DNA of 64,000 nt, taken from assembly GCA_965205725.1 (NCBI GenBank), contig OZ242189.1:806001-870000 (forward strand). The letters are read 5' to 3'. The stretch comes from G965205725 sp965205725 (GTDB taxonomy: Bacteria > Pseudomonadota > Gammaproteobacteria > Pseudomonadales > Halieaceae). Below, one piece after another: positions 37,666 through 46,652 of this stretch. The notes beneath the pieces are model-generated. The model was not told where the DNA came from, did no database searches, and saw only the letters and a program-made list of their open reading frames with translations. Within the stretch, counting starts at the first letter, position 1, and each line of letters opens with the position of its first letter. Position numbers and translations under genes: made by a program.

Positions 37666-38892
37666 ATGGGCTTTGCACAGCGGTTTGCGGTCGCTTTTCG
37701 TTACACGTTTAATCGACGTGGTTCCTATCTCAGCGGTTTTCTTTCCCGTTTATCAATGCTGGGTATTGTCATGGCCATTGGGCTGTTGATTATTGTTTTG
37801 TCAGTGATGAATGGCTTCGACCGTGAAATGCGTGAAAATATTCTGTCTCTGGTACCGCAGCTCAGCCTTAAATCCTGGCAGAGTCTGGCTGACTGGGAGG
37901 GTGATCTAAAGCGGATAGAGGGTTCGCCCCGAGTGCGCGGCGTTGCGCCGTATGTGCAGTTGCAGGCGATGTTGACCCATGGCGGCAATATCGAAACAAC
38001 TTTGGCGAACGGCGTCTCGTTGAGACATGAGGCCAACGTCGGCGGTCTCTACCGCTTACTGGGTGCCACTGAACTCTCTCGTTTTTCGCAAGACGCCAAT
38101 GGCCTGCTTCTCGGTATTGAGTTGGCCAGAAACCTGGGCGCAGGTGTGGGCGACTCAGTCACATTGATTGTGCCGTCTCAAGATGGCAGGGCGAAGTTTG
38201 AATATTTGCGAATTGCCGGGCTCTTGAGTACCGGGACTGAATGGGACCAAAGCGCGGCTATCATGCGGCTAGCTCTGGCGTCTGATCTGGCGGGTCTGAG
38301 CGGCGGTATTCACGGTTTTCGCGTTGTTGTCGACGATATATTTGAAGCTGGCCGGATTGGCTGGCAACTGGTCAATGCGTTACCCCCTGGATACTACGCG
38401 AGTGATTGGACCATGACTCATGGAAACCTTTACACTGCCATCCAGTTATCGCGGGATTTAATCGGTGTACTGCTGCTCTCAATTATTGCTACCGCAGCCT
38501 TTAATGTTGTTTCGTCGCTGGTGCTGGTGGTGATTGATAAACAGTCTGATATCGCTATTTTGCGGGCCATGGGGGCCACTCCCGGAAATATTCGCAGTCT
38601 GTTTTTGTTGCAGGGGCTGTTAATAGCCACTATTGGAATCACTCTGGGGTCAGGTGTCGGTCTGCTGGGGAGCGCCTGGTCTGGGGAGATCGTCGCCCTG
38701 ATTGAGACGCTGTTTGATGTTCAGTTTTTGACCACGGATATCTATCCCATTGATTACATTCCTGCGGATGTGAGACTTTTCGATGTGCTGGCCATTGCTG
38801 GAATTACTGCGCTGATGTGCTTTTTTGCGGCTTTGTATCCCGCCCATCGCGCTGCGAAATTTCTTCCTGCCGAAGTTTTACGTCACGAATAG
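37666..38892 (+). CDS. lolE: lipoprotein-releasing ABC transporter permease LolE/C
   Basis: This second permease (408 residues) has the same layout as the first. The blocks RYTFNRRGSYLSGFLSRLSML, VLSVMNGFDREMRENILSLVPQ and LVVIDKQSDIAILRAMGATPG are conserved. The ATG at 37666 follows the lolD stop by 4 nt. The last 89 nt overlap the convergent DUF2062 gene, which may impose coordinated evolution of both ends. Confidence 0.9.
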   Translation: MGFAQRFAVAFRYTFNRRGSYLSGFLSRLSMLGIVMAIGLLIIVLSVMNGFDREMRENILSLVPQLSLKSWQSLADWEGDLKRIEGSPRVRGVAPYVQLQAMLTHGGNIETTLANGVSLRHEANVGGLYRLLGATELSRFSQDANGLLLGIELARNLGAGVGDSVTLIVPSQDGRAKFEYLRIAGLLSTGTEWDQSAAIMRLALASDLAGLSGGIHGFRVVVDDIFEAGRIGWQLVNALPPGYYASDWTMTHGNLYTAIQLSRDLIGVLLLSIIATAAFNVVSSLVLVVIDKQSDIAILRAMGATPGNIRSLFLLQGLLIATIGITLGSGVGLLGSAWSGEIVALIETLFDVQFLTTDIYPIDYIPADVRLFDVLAIAGITALMCFFAALYPAHRAAKFLPAEVLRHE

Positions 38893-39421
38893 CCTTTTCG
38901 CGTTTGGCTCTTCCGCGTTCGGCTCGCGCCTCCCAGCGGCGCATCGCTTCCCAGCGCCACAGAAGGCTCACCGCAGAATAGCCCAGACTGCCAAAGACAA
39001 TGGCACAGATAAAGCAGCCGAGAAGAAAAGGTTGCCAAATCAGGATCAGGCCGTGGCTGATCCAGTCCCAGCTTAATTGAAAGTCTATCGCTTCAGGTGT
39101 AATGCCCAGGGTAATGGCGCCCACCTTGTAGGCCATAAAAAACAGGGCAGGCATTGTGACAGGGTTGGTAATCCAGCAGAGCCCGACGGAGAGAGGCAGA
39201 TTGCAGCGAAACAGCATCGCCATCCAGGCCGCAATAATCATTTGAACTGGCAGTGGAATAAAGGCGCAGAAAAATCCCACAAAAAACGCACTCGCAGAGG
39301 AGTGCCGATTGATATGCCAGAGATTCGGTTGATATACCCATTCTCCCAATACCTGCAATGAGCGAATTTCACGGAGCCTTTTGGGGCTGGGAATGAGCCT
39401 TTTGATGGTCTGCTTTGCCAT
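38804..39421 (-). CDS. DUF2062 membrane protein
   Basis: This 205-residue protein begins MAKQTIKRLIPSPKRLRE. The DUF2062 core SSASAFFVGFFCAFIPLPVQM is followed by NLPLSVGLCWITNPVTMPALF and two further hydrophobic segments. The C-terminal tail is strongly charged (RWEARAERGRAKREKAI). The function of DUF2062 is unknown. The same gene lies beside comEC in Pseudomonas. The ATG at 39421 fits the family start. Its 3' end overlaps lolE by 89 nt. Confidence 0.85.
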   Translation of the reverse strand: MAKQTIKRLIPSPKRLREIRSLQVLGEWVYQPNLWHINRHSSASAFFVGFFCAFIPLPVQMIIAAWMAMLFRCNLPLSVGLCWITNPVTMPALFFMAYKVGAITLGITPEAIDFQLSWDWISHGLILIWQPFLLGCFICAIVFGSLGYSAVSLLWRWEAMRRWEARAERGRAKREKAIRDVKLRQEEISQRDGRDTKPQKSTSAQ

Positions 39422-39488
39422 GCGGGTGGCGTAGAGGTAAATCCTGTGTTTGACTGATTGATGCCACAGACTGGAGCACAACTGTATC

Positions 39489-41795
39489 ATGCAAGGATGG
39501 ATGATTGGTACTGTGACGGGCATTTCGCTGATGGCGTGGATGCCGACACTGCCAGGCACTTTGGGGCTTTCGCTGTTGTTAGCGGGGCTTATCGCCTCGC
39601 TGGTGTTGCGCCGGTTCTCGCGCCAACCGGGTCTGTTCCTGCTGGCGGGCCTGCTGTCGGGGATTATCTATGCCAGCCTCTGGGGTGAGCGATTACAGGA
39701 GCGGCTGGCCTATGTGCCAAAACAGGGTGTCTCACTGGAGCTGGCGGGCCATGTGGCCTCACCGCCGCAGGTAAGAGCATACAGTCGCGGAGTGGAGCGT
39801 CAGCGTTTTGTATTTTACTCAGAGGACTATCCCGATTGTCCGTTTCTGTTGTCTTACTACGGTGAGCAGGCAATTTTCGCTGGCCAGCACCTGACGCTGG
39901 AGGCTCGTCTGAAACCGCCTTGGGGTTTGGCGAATCCAGGCGGCTTCAATTTTCAAACCTGGCTGACTCAAAACAGGTTTTGCGCAACCGGCTATGTTCG
40001 TGACCGCAGTCTGGAAATCACCAGAATTAACAGCCCTGAGTTGCCACTGCACCAACGGTTGCGCCAGCAGGTGTATAACACACTGGAGCGAGTAGAGACA
40101 TCGCCCGTGGTACGCGGCCTGCTGTTGGCATTGGTTTTGGGGGACCGCAGCCAAATTCCAGCGCCGTATTGGCGCTTGATAAGAGACACCGGACTGAGCC
40201 ACCTGTTTGTTATATCCGGTTTACATGTGGGCCTGGTGGCCGGGTTCGGCTTTACACTCGGTGCCGCGCTGGCAAGGGTGCCTGTTGTGCGCGGGCTGCC
40301 CATGGCCTTCTATTGGCTGCCGAGGTGTTTGGCGATGCTGGCCGCAGTGCTGTTCAGCGGCATGGCTGGGTTTGCCTTGCCAACTCAGCGGGCATTATTA
40401 ATGTTGTTGAGTTTGCAAGCGGCCTCCTTGAATTATCGGCGAATCAACGCCCGGAGATCAGTGCTGTTGGCCTTGTTTTTAATCAGCGTGTTTGACCCAC
40501 TGTGTACGCTCAATCCGGGTTTTTGGCTGTCCTTCACGGCAGTTGGTCTCATTTTTGTGCTGCTGTCTGTCTGGAAACAGTTGCCTCGCTGGCGCCAGTT
40601 ACTCCAAATTCAGTGCGCTTTATCACTGGGTATGGGTGTGTTCAGCAGTTTCTGGTTTGGTGGCCTCAGCCTGGTTTCCCCTCTGGCCAATCTGTGCATG
40701 GTGCCCATAGTCAGCATTGCTATTGTGCCTCTATGCCTGATTTCAGTTTTACTGCTGCTGGTGAGTCCGGCTCACGCAGGGGCAGCCATGACTCCACTGG
40801 AGTGGTTTATCCAACTGCTGCCAGCGCCACAGGCTTATCTGGACATTCTACAAAACCATCTTTGGTTGCAGGTGAGCCCTGGCGCGGTGGCAATTTGTCT
40901 GGCTGGCCTGGCCACACTGCTATTGATGGCGCGGCCGCGGGTGTTTCGCTGGCATCTTCTGGTTTTGTTGTTGCCCCTGCTGCTGCCTGTCTGGACAGGC
41001 TATCGGCAAGCCCGGCTGGGGCCTGACGACATGGCGGTCACCGTACTGGATGTGGGGCAGGGGCTGGCTGTGTTGGTTCAAAGCCGTGATTTCGCCATGC
41101 TTTATGATACGGGCGGCGGCGACAGCGAGGCGCCCAATATCGCCTCGTCAGTGATATACCCGTTTTTACAGCAGCAGAATCAATTACAGCTCAACTCTCT
41201 GGTTATCAGCCACGGAGATCGGGACCACGCCAGCGGCGCGAATTTTTTGCTGGATAAACTGTCTATTGGCGAGCTTTGGTACGGAGAGCATGCGCTAGAT
41301 GATGGCGCTATCACGCAGCGCCCATGCCAGCGCGGGCATCAAATCCGGCATGGGCCGCTGCTGATTCGACAATTGCATCCACAGGTGAGTGATATCAACA
41401 ACAGCAGCAATGACCGCTCCTGCGTGCTGCTGCTCGATTTTTTCGGATTCAGGGTATTGCTCCCCGGCGACATCAGCTCTGAGGTAGAAATGGAGCTGGT
41501 TCGAGAATTCGGCGGGACACTTCAGGCGGATCTCCTGATCGTGCCGCATCATGGCAGCGCGACCTCATCATCCGGCCCTTTCATACGCGCAGTCGCACCG
41601 CAAATTGCCGTGGTGAGCGCGGGTTTTCTCAACCGGTTTGGGCACCCCCGGGCCAGTGTGACTGAGCGCTATACTCGCTACGATACCCGGTTGCTCAATA
41701 CCGCCGAGGGAGGCGCGGTAAGTGCGTGGATTGAGCGGGGCGAGCTGGTCGAAATACAGGCCTGGCGCACAGCTCGTCGATTCTACTGGCAGTAA
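39489..41795 (+). CDS. comEC: DNA-uptake channel protein ComEC/Rec2
   Basis: This 768-residue inner-membrane protein carries single-stranded DNA into the cell during transformation. The N-terminal hydrophobic part and DUF4131 domain lead to the competence domain with LGDRSQIP and GLSHLFVISGLHVGL. The C-terminal metallo-beta-lactamase-like domain has ISHGDRDHASGANFLL and VPHHGSATSSS. The length is normal. GGAG lies about 12 nt before the ATG. Whether the organism is naturally competent cannot be judged from this gene alone. Confidence 0.93.
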   Translation: MQGWMIGTVTGISLMAWMPTLPGTLGLSLLLAGLIASLVLRRFSRQPGLFLLAGLLSGIIYASLWGERLQERLAYVPKQGVSLELAGHVASPPQVRAYSRGVERQRFVFYSEDYPDCPFLLSYYGEQAIFAGQHLTLEARLKPPWGLANPGGFNFQTWLTQNRFCATGYVRDRSLEITRINSPELPLHQRLRQQVYNTLERVETSPVVRGLLLALVLGDRSQIPAPYWRLIRDTGLSHLFVISGLHVGLVAGFGFTLGAALARVPVVRGLPMAFYWLPRCLAMLAAVLFSGMAGFALPTQRALLMLLSLQAASLNYRRINARRSVLLALFLISVFDPLCTLNPGFWLSFTAVGLIFVLLSVWKQLPRWRQLLQIQCALSLGMGVFSSFWFGGLSLVSPLANLCMVPIVSIAIVPLCLISVLLLLVSPAHAGAAMTPLEWFIQLLPAPQAYLDILQNHLWLQVSPGAVAICLAGLATLLLMARPRVFRWHLLVLLLPLLLPVWTGYRQARLGPDDMAVTVLDVGQGLAVLVQSRDFAMLYDTGGGDSEAPNIASSVIYPFLQQQNQLQLNSLVISHGDRDHASGANFLLDKLSIGELWYGEHALDDGAITQRPCQRGHQIRHGPLLIRQLHPQVSDINNSSNDRSCVLLLDFFGFRVLLPGDISSEVEMELVREFGGTLQADLLIVPHHGSATSSSGPFIRAVAPQIAVVSAGFLNRFGHPRASVTERYTRYDTRLLNTAEGGAVSAWIERGELVEIQAWRTARRFYWQ

Positions 41796-41842
41796 TGTGT
41801 TTTCGCAGCGGGGCTCTGCGTGTAATATCTGTCGGGTTTGTT

Positions 41843-41914
41843 GAGATTGCATTATTTATTGAGATTGTACTGTTTATTAGGATTGTACTGTTTATTGGGA
41901 CTGCGCTAGGGATT
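41843..41914 (+). repeat. four tandem 18-bp repeats upstream of exbB
   Basis: Units start at 41843, 41861, 41879 and 41897; the second and third, built on GATTGTACTGTTTATT, are nearly identical, and the fourth is diverged. They end immediately before the exbB start. In one frame, from an ATG at 41795 overlapping the comEC stop, they encode the hydrophobic hexapeptide series EIALFI, EIVLFI, RIVLFI, GTALGI. That frame runs on inside exbB in another phase. Confidence 0.85.
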
Positions 41915-41918
41915 GCAC

Positions 41919-42569
41919 GTGCTGGAACTGTTAACCGCAGGCGGGTGGCTGATGCTACCCATATTATTATGCTCTATAGCCTCTCTCGCTATATCTGCCG
42001 AGCGCCTGATCAGGTTGAATCCGCGCAAGATATCGCCGCCGCACTTGCTGGCCCTGGTCTGGAAACAACTCAAAAACAATGAGCTCGATACCGCCAAATT
42101 ACGAATGCTTAGACACTCCTCTCCACTGGGTCAAATCCTCGCCGCTGGCTTGAGTAATGCTCGCCATGGCCGCGATGTTATGAAGGAGAGTATTGAAGAG
42201 GCCGCCAGCCATGTTGTGCACGACCTGGAGCGCTTCCTGAACCCGCTGGGGACAATCGCAGCGGTCACGCCACTGCTGGGTTTGCTCGGTACTGTAGTTG
42301 GCATGATCAAGGTATTTACCGAAATTATGGCTCAGGGCACGGGTAATGCTTCGGTATTGGCAGGGGGTATATCCGAGGCGCTGATAACCACCGCCGCAGG
42401 TCTCAGCGTGGCGATTCCCAGCCTGATTATGCACCGCTATTTTGTTGGGCGAATTGATGCCATCGTGGTCGAACTGGAACAGGAGACCATCAAACTGGTG
42501 GATGCCCTGCACAATGAACGTCAGGATACTGAGCGGCAGGACCCGGAGCAGACCGGAGCTGATTCTTGA
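41919..42569 (+). CDS. exbB: ExbB/TolQ-family proton channel
   Basis: This 216-residue MotA/TolQ/ExbB protein starts at GTG (MLELLTAGGWLMLPILLCSI). The central family block is LNPLGTIAAVTPLLGLLGTVVGMIKVF, and the third helix region is GGISEALITTAAGLSVAIPSL. It energises TonB-type outer-membrane transport or a similar envelope process with ExbD. A TTG 6 nt upstream is an alternative start. Tandem 18-bp repeats abut the start. Confidence 0.9.
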   Translation: MLELLTAGGWLMLPILLCSIASLAISAERLIRLNPRKISPPHLLALVWKQLKNNELDTAKLRMLRHSSPLGQILAAGLSNARHGRDVMKESIEEAASHVVHDLERFLNPLGTIAAVTPLLGLLGTVVGMIKVFTEIMAQGTGNASVLAGGISEALITTAAGLSVAIPSLIMHRYFVGRIDAIVVELEQETIKLVDALHNERQDTERQDPEQTGADS

Positions 42570-42988
42570 AATTTCGCCGACAGCAGTTGGAAGCGGTTGA
42601 TGTCAATCTCACGCCGCTGATTGACGTCGTGTTTCTGCTGCTCATTTTCTTCATGGTCTCAACCACGTTTACCAAGGAGACCCACCTGAGCATTGACTTA
42701 CCTGAAGCTATTGGCGAAGCCAGTGCCGACGTGCCGCGACAAATAGAAATCCTGATTGACCAGACGGGGCAGTACCGCATTAATTCCCGCGAATTGGCGG
42801 CTGATAATGTGCGCGCCCTGATGGCGGCCATTCGGCAAATATCTGAAGGTGACACCCGTATTCCCATGGTCATTACCGCCGATGCGCAAACTCCCCATCA
42901 GGCGGTTGTGCGGGCTATGGACGCTGCCGGTCAGATGGGATTTGTTCACCTTAGCGTCACTACTATTGCGCCCAGGGAAGCTCCCTAG
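42566..42988 (+). CDS. exbD: ExbD/TolR-family protein
   Basis: This 140-residue protein has a single helix and a periplasmic domain. The helix carries the proton-path aspartate in VNLTPLIDVVFLLLIFFMV. It starts at TTG inside a TTGA overlap with exbB. In Pseudomonas-like genomes the next genes would be msbA and/or lpxK; here kdsB follows directly after 8 nt. Confidence 0.9.
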   Translation: MKFRRQQLEAVDVNLTPLIDVVFLLLIFFMVSTTFTKETHLSIDLPEAIGEASADVPRQIEILIDQTGQYRINSRELAADNVRALMAAIRQISEGDTRIPMVITADAQTPHQAVVRAMDAAGQMGFVHLSVTTIAPREAP

Positions 42989-42996
42989 AGGTCGCT

Positions 42997-43764
42997 GTGA
43001 GTTATATCGTCGTTATTCCTGCCCGTTATAGGTCGAGCCGTCTGCCCGGCAAACCGCTGGCCGATATTGCGGGTAAGCCCATGTTGCAGTGGGTGTATGA
43101 GCGCGCGCTACAGTGCCAGGCGGCCCGGGTTATTATTGCAACGGATGATCGGCGTGTTGCCGAGGTTGCCCTGGGCTTTACCACTGAGGTTTGTTTGACA
43201 GATGCCAGTCATCCCTCGGGTACTGATCGTATCGAGGAAGTGGCCCGTCAGTTACAACTGGGCGACAGTGATATTGTTGTAAATGTGCAGGGAGATGAAC
43301 CCTTAATCCCCGCTGCTGTTATAGAACAGGTTGCCGCCAACCTCGCCGCCAATGAAACCGCGTCTGTCGCAACACTGTCTGAGCCTATTACAGATGTAGA
43401 CAGCCTGTTTAATCCAGATATCGTGAAAGTCGTCGCCGATATTGACGGTATGGCGCTGTACTTCTCCCGGGCGCCAATTCCGTGGAACCGGGACGCTTTC
43501 GCCAGTGGCCAGCCAGGGCGAGACTGGCCGGTTTCAGCCCGGCGCCATTTGGGCATTTACGCCTATCGAGTCGGGTTTTTGCGGGAGTTCGTTAGCTGGG
43601 CTCCTCACCCGTTGGAGCTGGCTGAGTCTTTGGAGCAGTTGCGGGCCATGGCTAACGGCGCCCGAATTCATGTTGCAGCAGCCTGCGCGGAGGTGCCGCC
43701 AGGGGTGGATACCCAGGCTGACCTTGAGCAGGTGCGCTCCCTGTTGGGAGGTTCGACAGAATAA
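42997..43764 (+). CDS. kdsB: 3-deoxy-manno-octulosonate cytidylyltransferase
   Basis: KdsB (255 residues) activates KDO as CMP-KDO for lipopolysaccharide core synthesis. The nucleotide-binding start VVIPARYRSSRLPGKPLADI, the VVNVQGDEPLIP motif and YFSRAPIPWNRD are diagnostic. GTG start. Its stop shares one nucleotide with the murB start (TAATG). Confidence 0.97.
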   Translation: MSYIVVIPARYRSSRLPGKPLADIAGKPMLQWVYERALQCQAARVIIATDDRRVAEVALGFTTEVCLTDASHPSGTDRIEEVARQLQLGDSDIVVNVQGDEPLIPAAVIEQVAANLAANETASVATLSEPITDVDSLFNPDIVKVVADIDGMALYFSRAPIPWNRDAFASGQPGRDWPVSARRHLGIYAYRVGFLREFVSWAPHPLELAESLEQLRAMANGARIHVAAACAEVPPGVDTQADLEQVRSLLGGSTE

Positions 43765-44792
43765 TGCAGGGCATTGAACGCCACAAAAACTTACAAGGGC
43801 TGAATACCCTGGCCGTGCCGAGTGAAGCGGCCGCTTTTTTTCAGCTCCAGGCCCCTGGCTTCACCGCTGCAATTCTGGACTGGTCCCACGCGCAGGGCTT
43901 GCCGGTTGTTGTCCTGGGAGAGGGCAGCAATGTACTGCTGGCCGAACAATTAGAGATGCTGGTCTTGATGCAGGCATGCAAGGGTATCGAGGTGATTGCC
44001 GAATCCGGCAATGAGGTGCAGTTGCGGGTTGCCGCTGGCGAAAACTGGCATCAATGCGTGAGCTGGTGCTTGTCTCGGGGCTATCCGGGTTTGGAAAATC
44101 TCGCGCTTATCCCCGGCACTGTGGGAGCGGCGCCCGTCCAAAACATTGGAGCCTATGGCGTTGAATTGGCGGAATACGTTGTACAGGTTGATGGTGTCCA
44201 GTTGATCGACGGCAAGTCTTGTACCCTGAGCGCGCAGGAGTGTTGTTTTTCCTATCGGGATAGCGTGTTCAAACAGGCACTGTCAAACCAACTACTGATT
44301 CAATCAGTCGATTTGCGATTACCCAAAAACAGGCTGCCCAGGCATGACTATCCGGCGCTGAACAATTATCTGGCTGAAAAACAGATTCAGCGACCTGCCC
44401 CGCATGAGATATTTGCCGCAGTGATAGAGATTCGTCGCAGTAAATTACCCGACCCGCACGATCTTCCGAACGCAGGTAGCTTCTTCAAAAATCCTGCTGT
44501 CTCCGCGTTGGAGGCTGAGGGTTTAAAACAGGCCTGGCCCGATATGCCGGTATTCCCGCAAGTCGACGGCAGCGTGCGAGTGGCTGCTGCGTGGCTAATA
44601 GAGCACTGCGGTTTCAAACAGCGGCAGCAAGACCCGGTGCGCGTGCATGCGGAGCACGCCCTGGTTATTACCAATCCACATGGGCGAGGCGGTTCCGAGG
44701 TGGCCGCACTGGCCGCTGAAATCACCGACGCGGTGCAGTCGACCTTTGATATTGATTTGCAACAGGAACCCAGAAGCTATGGCTGGGTTTGA
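43764..44792 (+). CDS. murB: UDP-N-acetylenolpyruvoylglucosamine reductase
   Basis: MurB (342 residues, type I) reduces UDP-GlcNAc-enolpyruvate to UDP-MurNAc in peptidoglycan synthesis. FAD-binding blocks are LGEGSNVLLAEQ and LALIPGTVGAAPVQNIGAYG. The catalytic serine region is LPNAGSFFKNP. The C-terminal VRVHAEHALVITN block is typical of the E. coli-type enzyme. Its last 14 nt overlap the uvrC start. Confidence 0.96.
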   Translation: MQGIERHKNLQGLNTLAVPSEAAAFFQLQAPGFTAAILDWSHAQGLPVVVLGEGSNVLLAEQLEMLVLMQACKGIEVIAESGNEVQLRVAAGENWHQCVSWCLSRGYPGLENLALIPGTVGAAPVQNIGAYGVELAEYVVQVDGVQLIDGKSCTLSAQECCFSYRDSVFKQALSNQLLIQSVDLRLPKNRLPRHDYPALNNYLAEKQIQRPAPHEIFAAVIEIRRSKLPDPHDLPNAGSFFKNPAVSALEAEGLKQAWPDMPVFPQVDGSVRVAAAWLIEHCGFKQRQQDPVRVHAEHALVITNPHGRGGSEVAALAAEITDAVQSTFDIDLQQEPRSYGWV

Positions 44793-46599
44793 TTCAAAAG
44801 CCTTTCTGGGTTCTTTGAGTGCTCGCCCAGGGGTCTACCAAATGTACGACGAGGCGGGTGAGGTTCTGTATATAGGCAAAGCTAAAAATCTGAAAAATCG
44901 GCTGTCGAGCTATTTTCGGGCCAGTGGCCTGGCAACCCGAACCATGGCCATGGTGTTGCGAATACGGGACATTCAGGTAACGGTTACCGATTCTGAAACC
45001 GATGCCTTGTTGCTCGAACACAATCTGATCAAGCGGCACAAGCCACCCTATAACATTTTGCTGCGAGACGATAAGTCTTATCCGTATATCTATATGTCCA
45101 GCCAGGACAAGTACCCCCGGCTTGCCTTGCACCGCGGCGTCAGGCGAGCCAGGGGCGAGTACTTTGGCCCGTTTCCCAGCGCCGGAGCTGTGCGGGAAAG
45201 CCTGCACCTGATGCAAAAAGTGTTTCAGGTGCGCCAGTGCGAAGACAGCTATTTCAAAAACCGTTCACGCGCCTGCCTGCAACATCAGATCGGCCGTTGT
45301 TCCGGCCCCTGTGTCGGCCTGGTGAGCAAGCCGGATTACGACCAGCAGGTTGATAACAGCCGATTATTTCTAAAGGGCAAGTCGGGCGAATTGATGCGAC
45401 GGCTGGCAGATGATATGGAAGCCGCAGCGGCAAGCCTGGCGTTTGAGCGCGCCGCGCTGTTAAGGGATCAGTTGGCTCAGCTTCAGCATGTGCAGGCCCG
45501 CCAGGGCATTGAAGGCGTGGCGGGTGATCTGGATATCATCAGCGCGGCCATTGAGGCTGGTAAAGCCTGCGTCCAGGTGCTGTTTGTGCGTACCGGCAGG
45601 GTATTGGGCAGCAAGAGTTACTTCCCGCCATTTCGGCTTGATGAGGGAGCGGCAGACATTATTAGTGCTTTTTTGCCGCAGTTCTATTTAGCCGGGAAGA
45701 GGGAAATACCCAAGGAGATAATTCTCAGCGCCAGGCCTGAAGATGCAAAGTCACTGGCGGAGGTGCTCAGTGAGCGCGCCGCAAGAAAGGTCAATCTAAA
45801 AACGAGTGTGCGCGATGCCCGCGCGAAATGGTTACATCTGGCGCAACAAACTGCCACCCAAAATTTGCAATCGCGTTTGGCCGCGAAGCAAACCAGCCTG
45901 GCCCGCATTGACTCACTGCAAGACGCGCTGGGTCTGGACGAGGCACCCGAGCGTATGGAGTGTTTCGATATTAGCCATAGTTCGGGAGAGGCCATCGTTG
46001 CATCCTGTGTCGTATTTGACCAGAACGGCCCGCGCAAGTCTGACTACCGGATATTTAATATTGAAGGCATCACTGGCGGGGACGACTATGCCGCTATGCA
46101 GCAGGCGCTTGAGCGGCGCTATAAACGCTTGCAGTCCGGCGAGGCAGCAATGCCCGACATCCTGTTTATCGACGGTGGTAAGGGCCAGGTGTCCCAGGCG
46201 ATGTCTGTATTGGAGGAGCTACAGATCAACGGTGTCGAGGTTGTTGGCGTGGCCAAGGGCACCACTCGCAAAGCAGGTTTTGAGACGCTGATTCTCGGCA
46301 ATACCGGGCGCGAATTCCAGTTGCGCGGGGACCATAAAGGCTTGCACCTTATTCAGCATATCCGCGATGAAGCTCACCGATTTGCCATTACTGGGCACCG
46401 AGCGCGGCGGGATAAGAAACGCAAAGGTTCAGTGCTGGAGCAAATTCCGGGTGTTGGCGCCAGGCGTCGCCGCGATTTATTGCGGCATTTTGGCGGTATT
46501 CAGGGCATTCAGCGCGCCAGTATGGAAGAACTAGTGAAAGTTTCTGGTATTAATGAAAAAATAGCTCGCGAAATCTACGAACAACTGCGCAGTAATTAG
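44779..46599 (+). CDS. uvrC: excinuclease ABC subunit C
   Basis: UvrC (606 residues) makes both incisions in nucleotide excision repair. The N-terminal GIY-YIG domain reads PGVYQMYDEAGEVLYIGKAK, and the cysteine-rich and UVR regions follow. The C-terminal RNase-H-like nuclease starts ECFDISHSSGEAIVAS, and the tandem helix-hairpin-helix is IPGVGARRRRDLL. The ATG at 44779 gives the family start MAGFDSKAFL; the frame stays open farther upstream inside murB. uvrC usually follows gacA/uvrY, which is absent here. Confidence 0.96.
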   Translation: MAGFDSKAFLGSLSARPGVYQMYDEAGEVLYIGKAKNLKNRLSSYFRASGLATRTMAMVLRIRDIQVTVTDSETDALLLEHNLIKRHKPPYNILLRDDKSYPYIYMSSQDKYPRLALHRGVRRARGEYFGPFPSAGAVRESLHLMQKVFQVRQCEDSYFKNRSRACLQHQIGRCSGPCVGLVSKPDYDQQVDNSRLFLKGKSGELMRRLADDMEAAAASLAFERAALLRDQLAQLQHVQARQGIEGVAGDLDIISAAIEAGKACVQVLFVRTGRVLGSKSYFPPFRLDEGAADIISAFLPQFYLAGKREIPKEIILSARPEDAKSLAEVLSERAARKVNLKTSVRDARAKWLHLAQQTATQNLQSRLAAKQTSLARIDSLQDALGLDEAPERMECFDISHSSGEAIVASCVVFDQNGPRKSDYRIFNIEGITGGDDYAAMQQALERRYKRLQSGEAAMPDILFIDGGKGQVSQAMSVLEELQINGVEVVGVAKGTTRKAGFETLILGNTGREFQLRGDHKGLHLIQHIRDEAHRFAITGHRARRDKKRKGSVLEQIPGVGARRRRDLLRHFGGIQGIQRASMEELVKVSGINEKIAREIYEQLRSN

Positions 46600-46652
46600 C
46601 GCCCCGGCTCTCAGTGACCATGCAAATCGTATCGACAGGCCCGAGTATGGAT

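Noticed and set aside
39458..39688. Alternative-frame protein at the comEC 5' end and other long opposite-frame ORFs inside comEC, murB and uvrC
   Set aside because: They overlap strongly conserved genes in other frames and show no family motifs.
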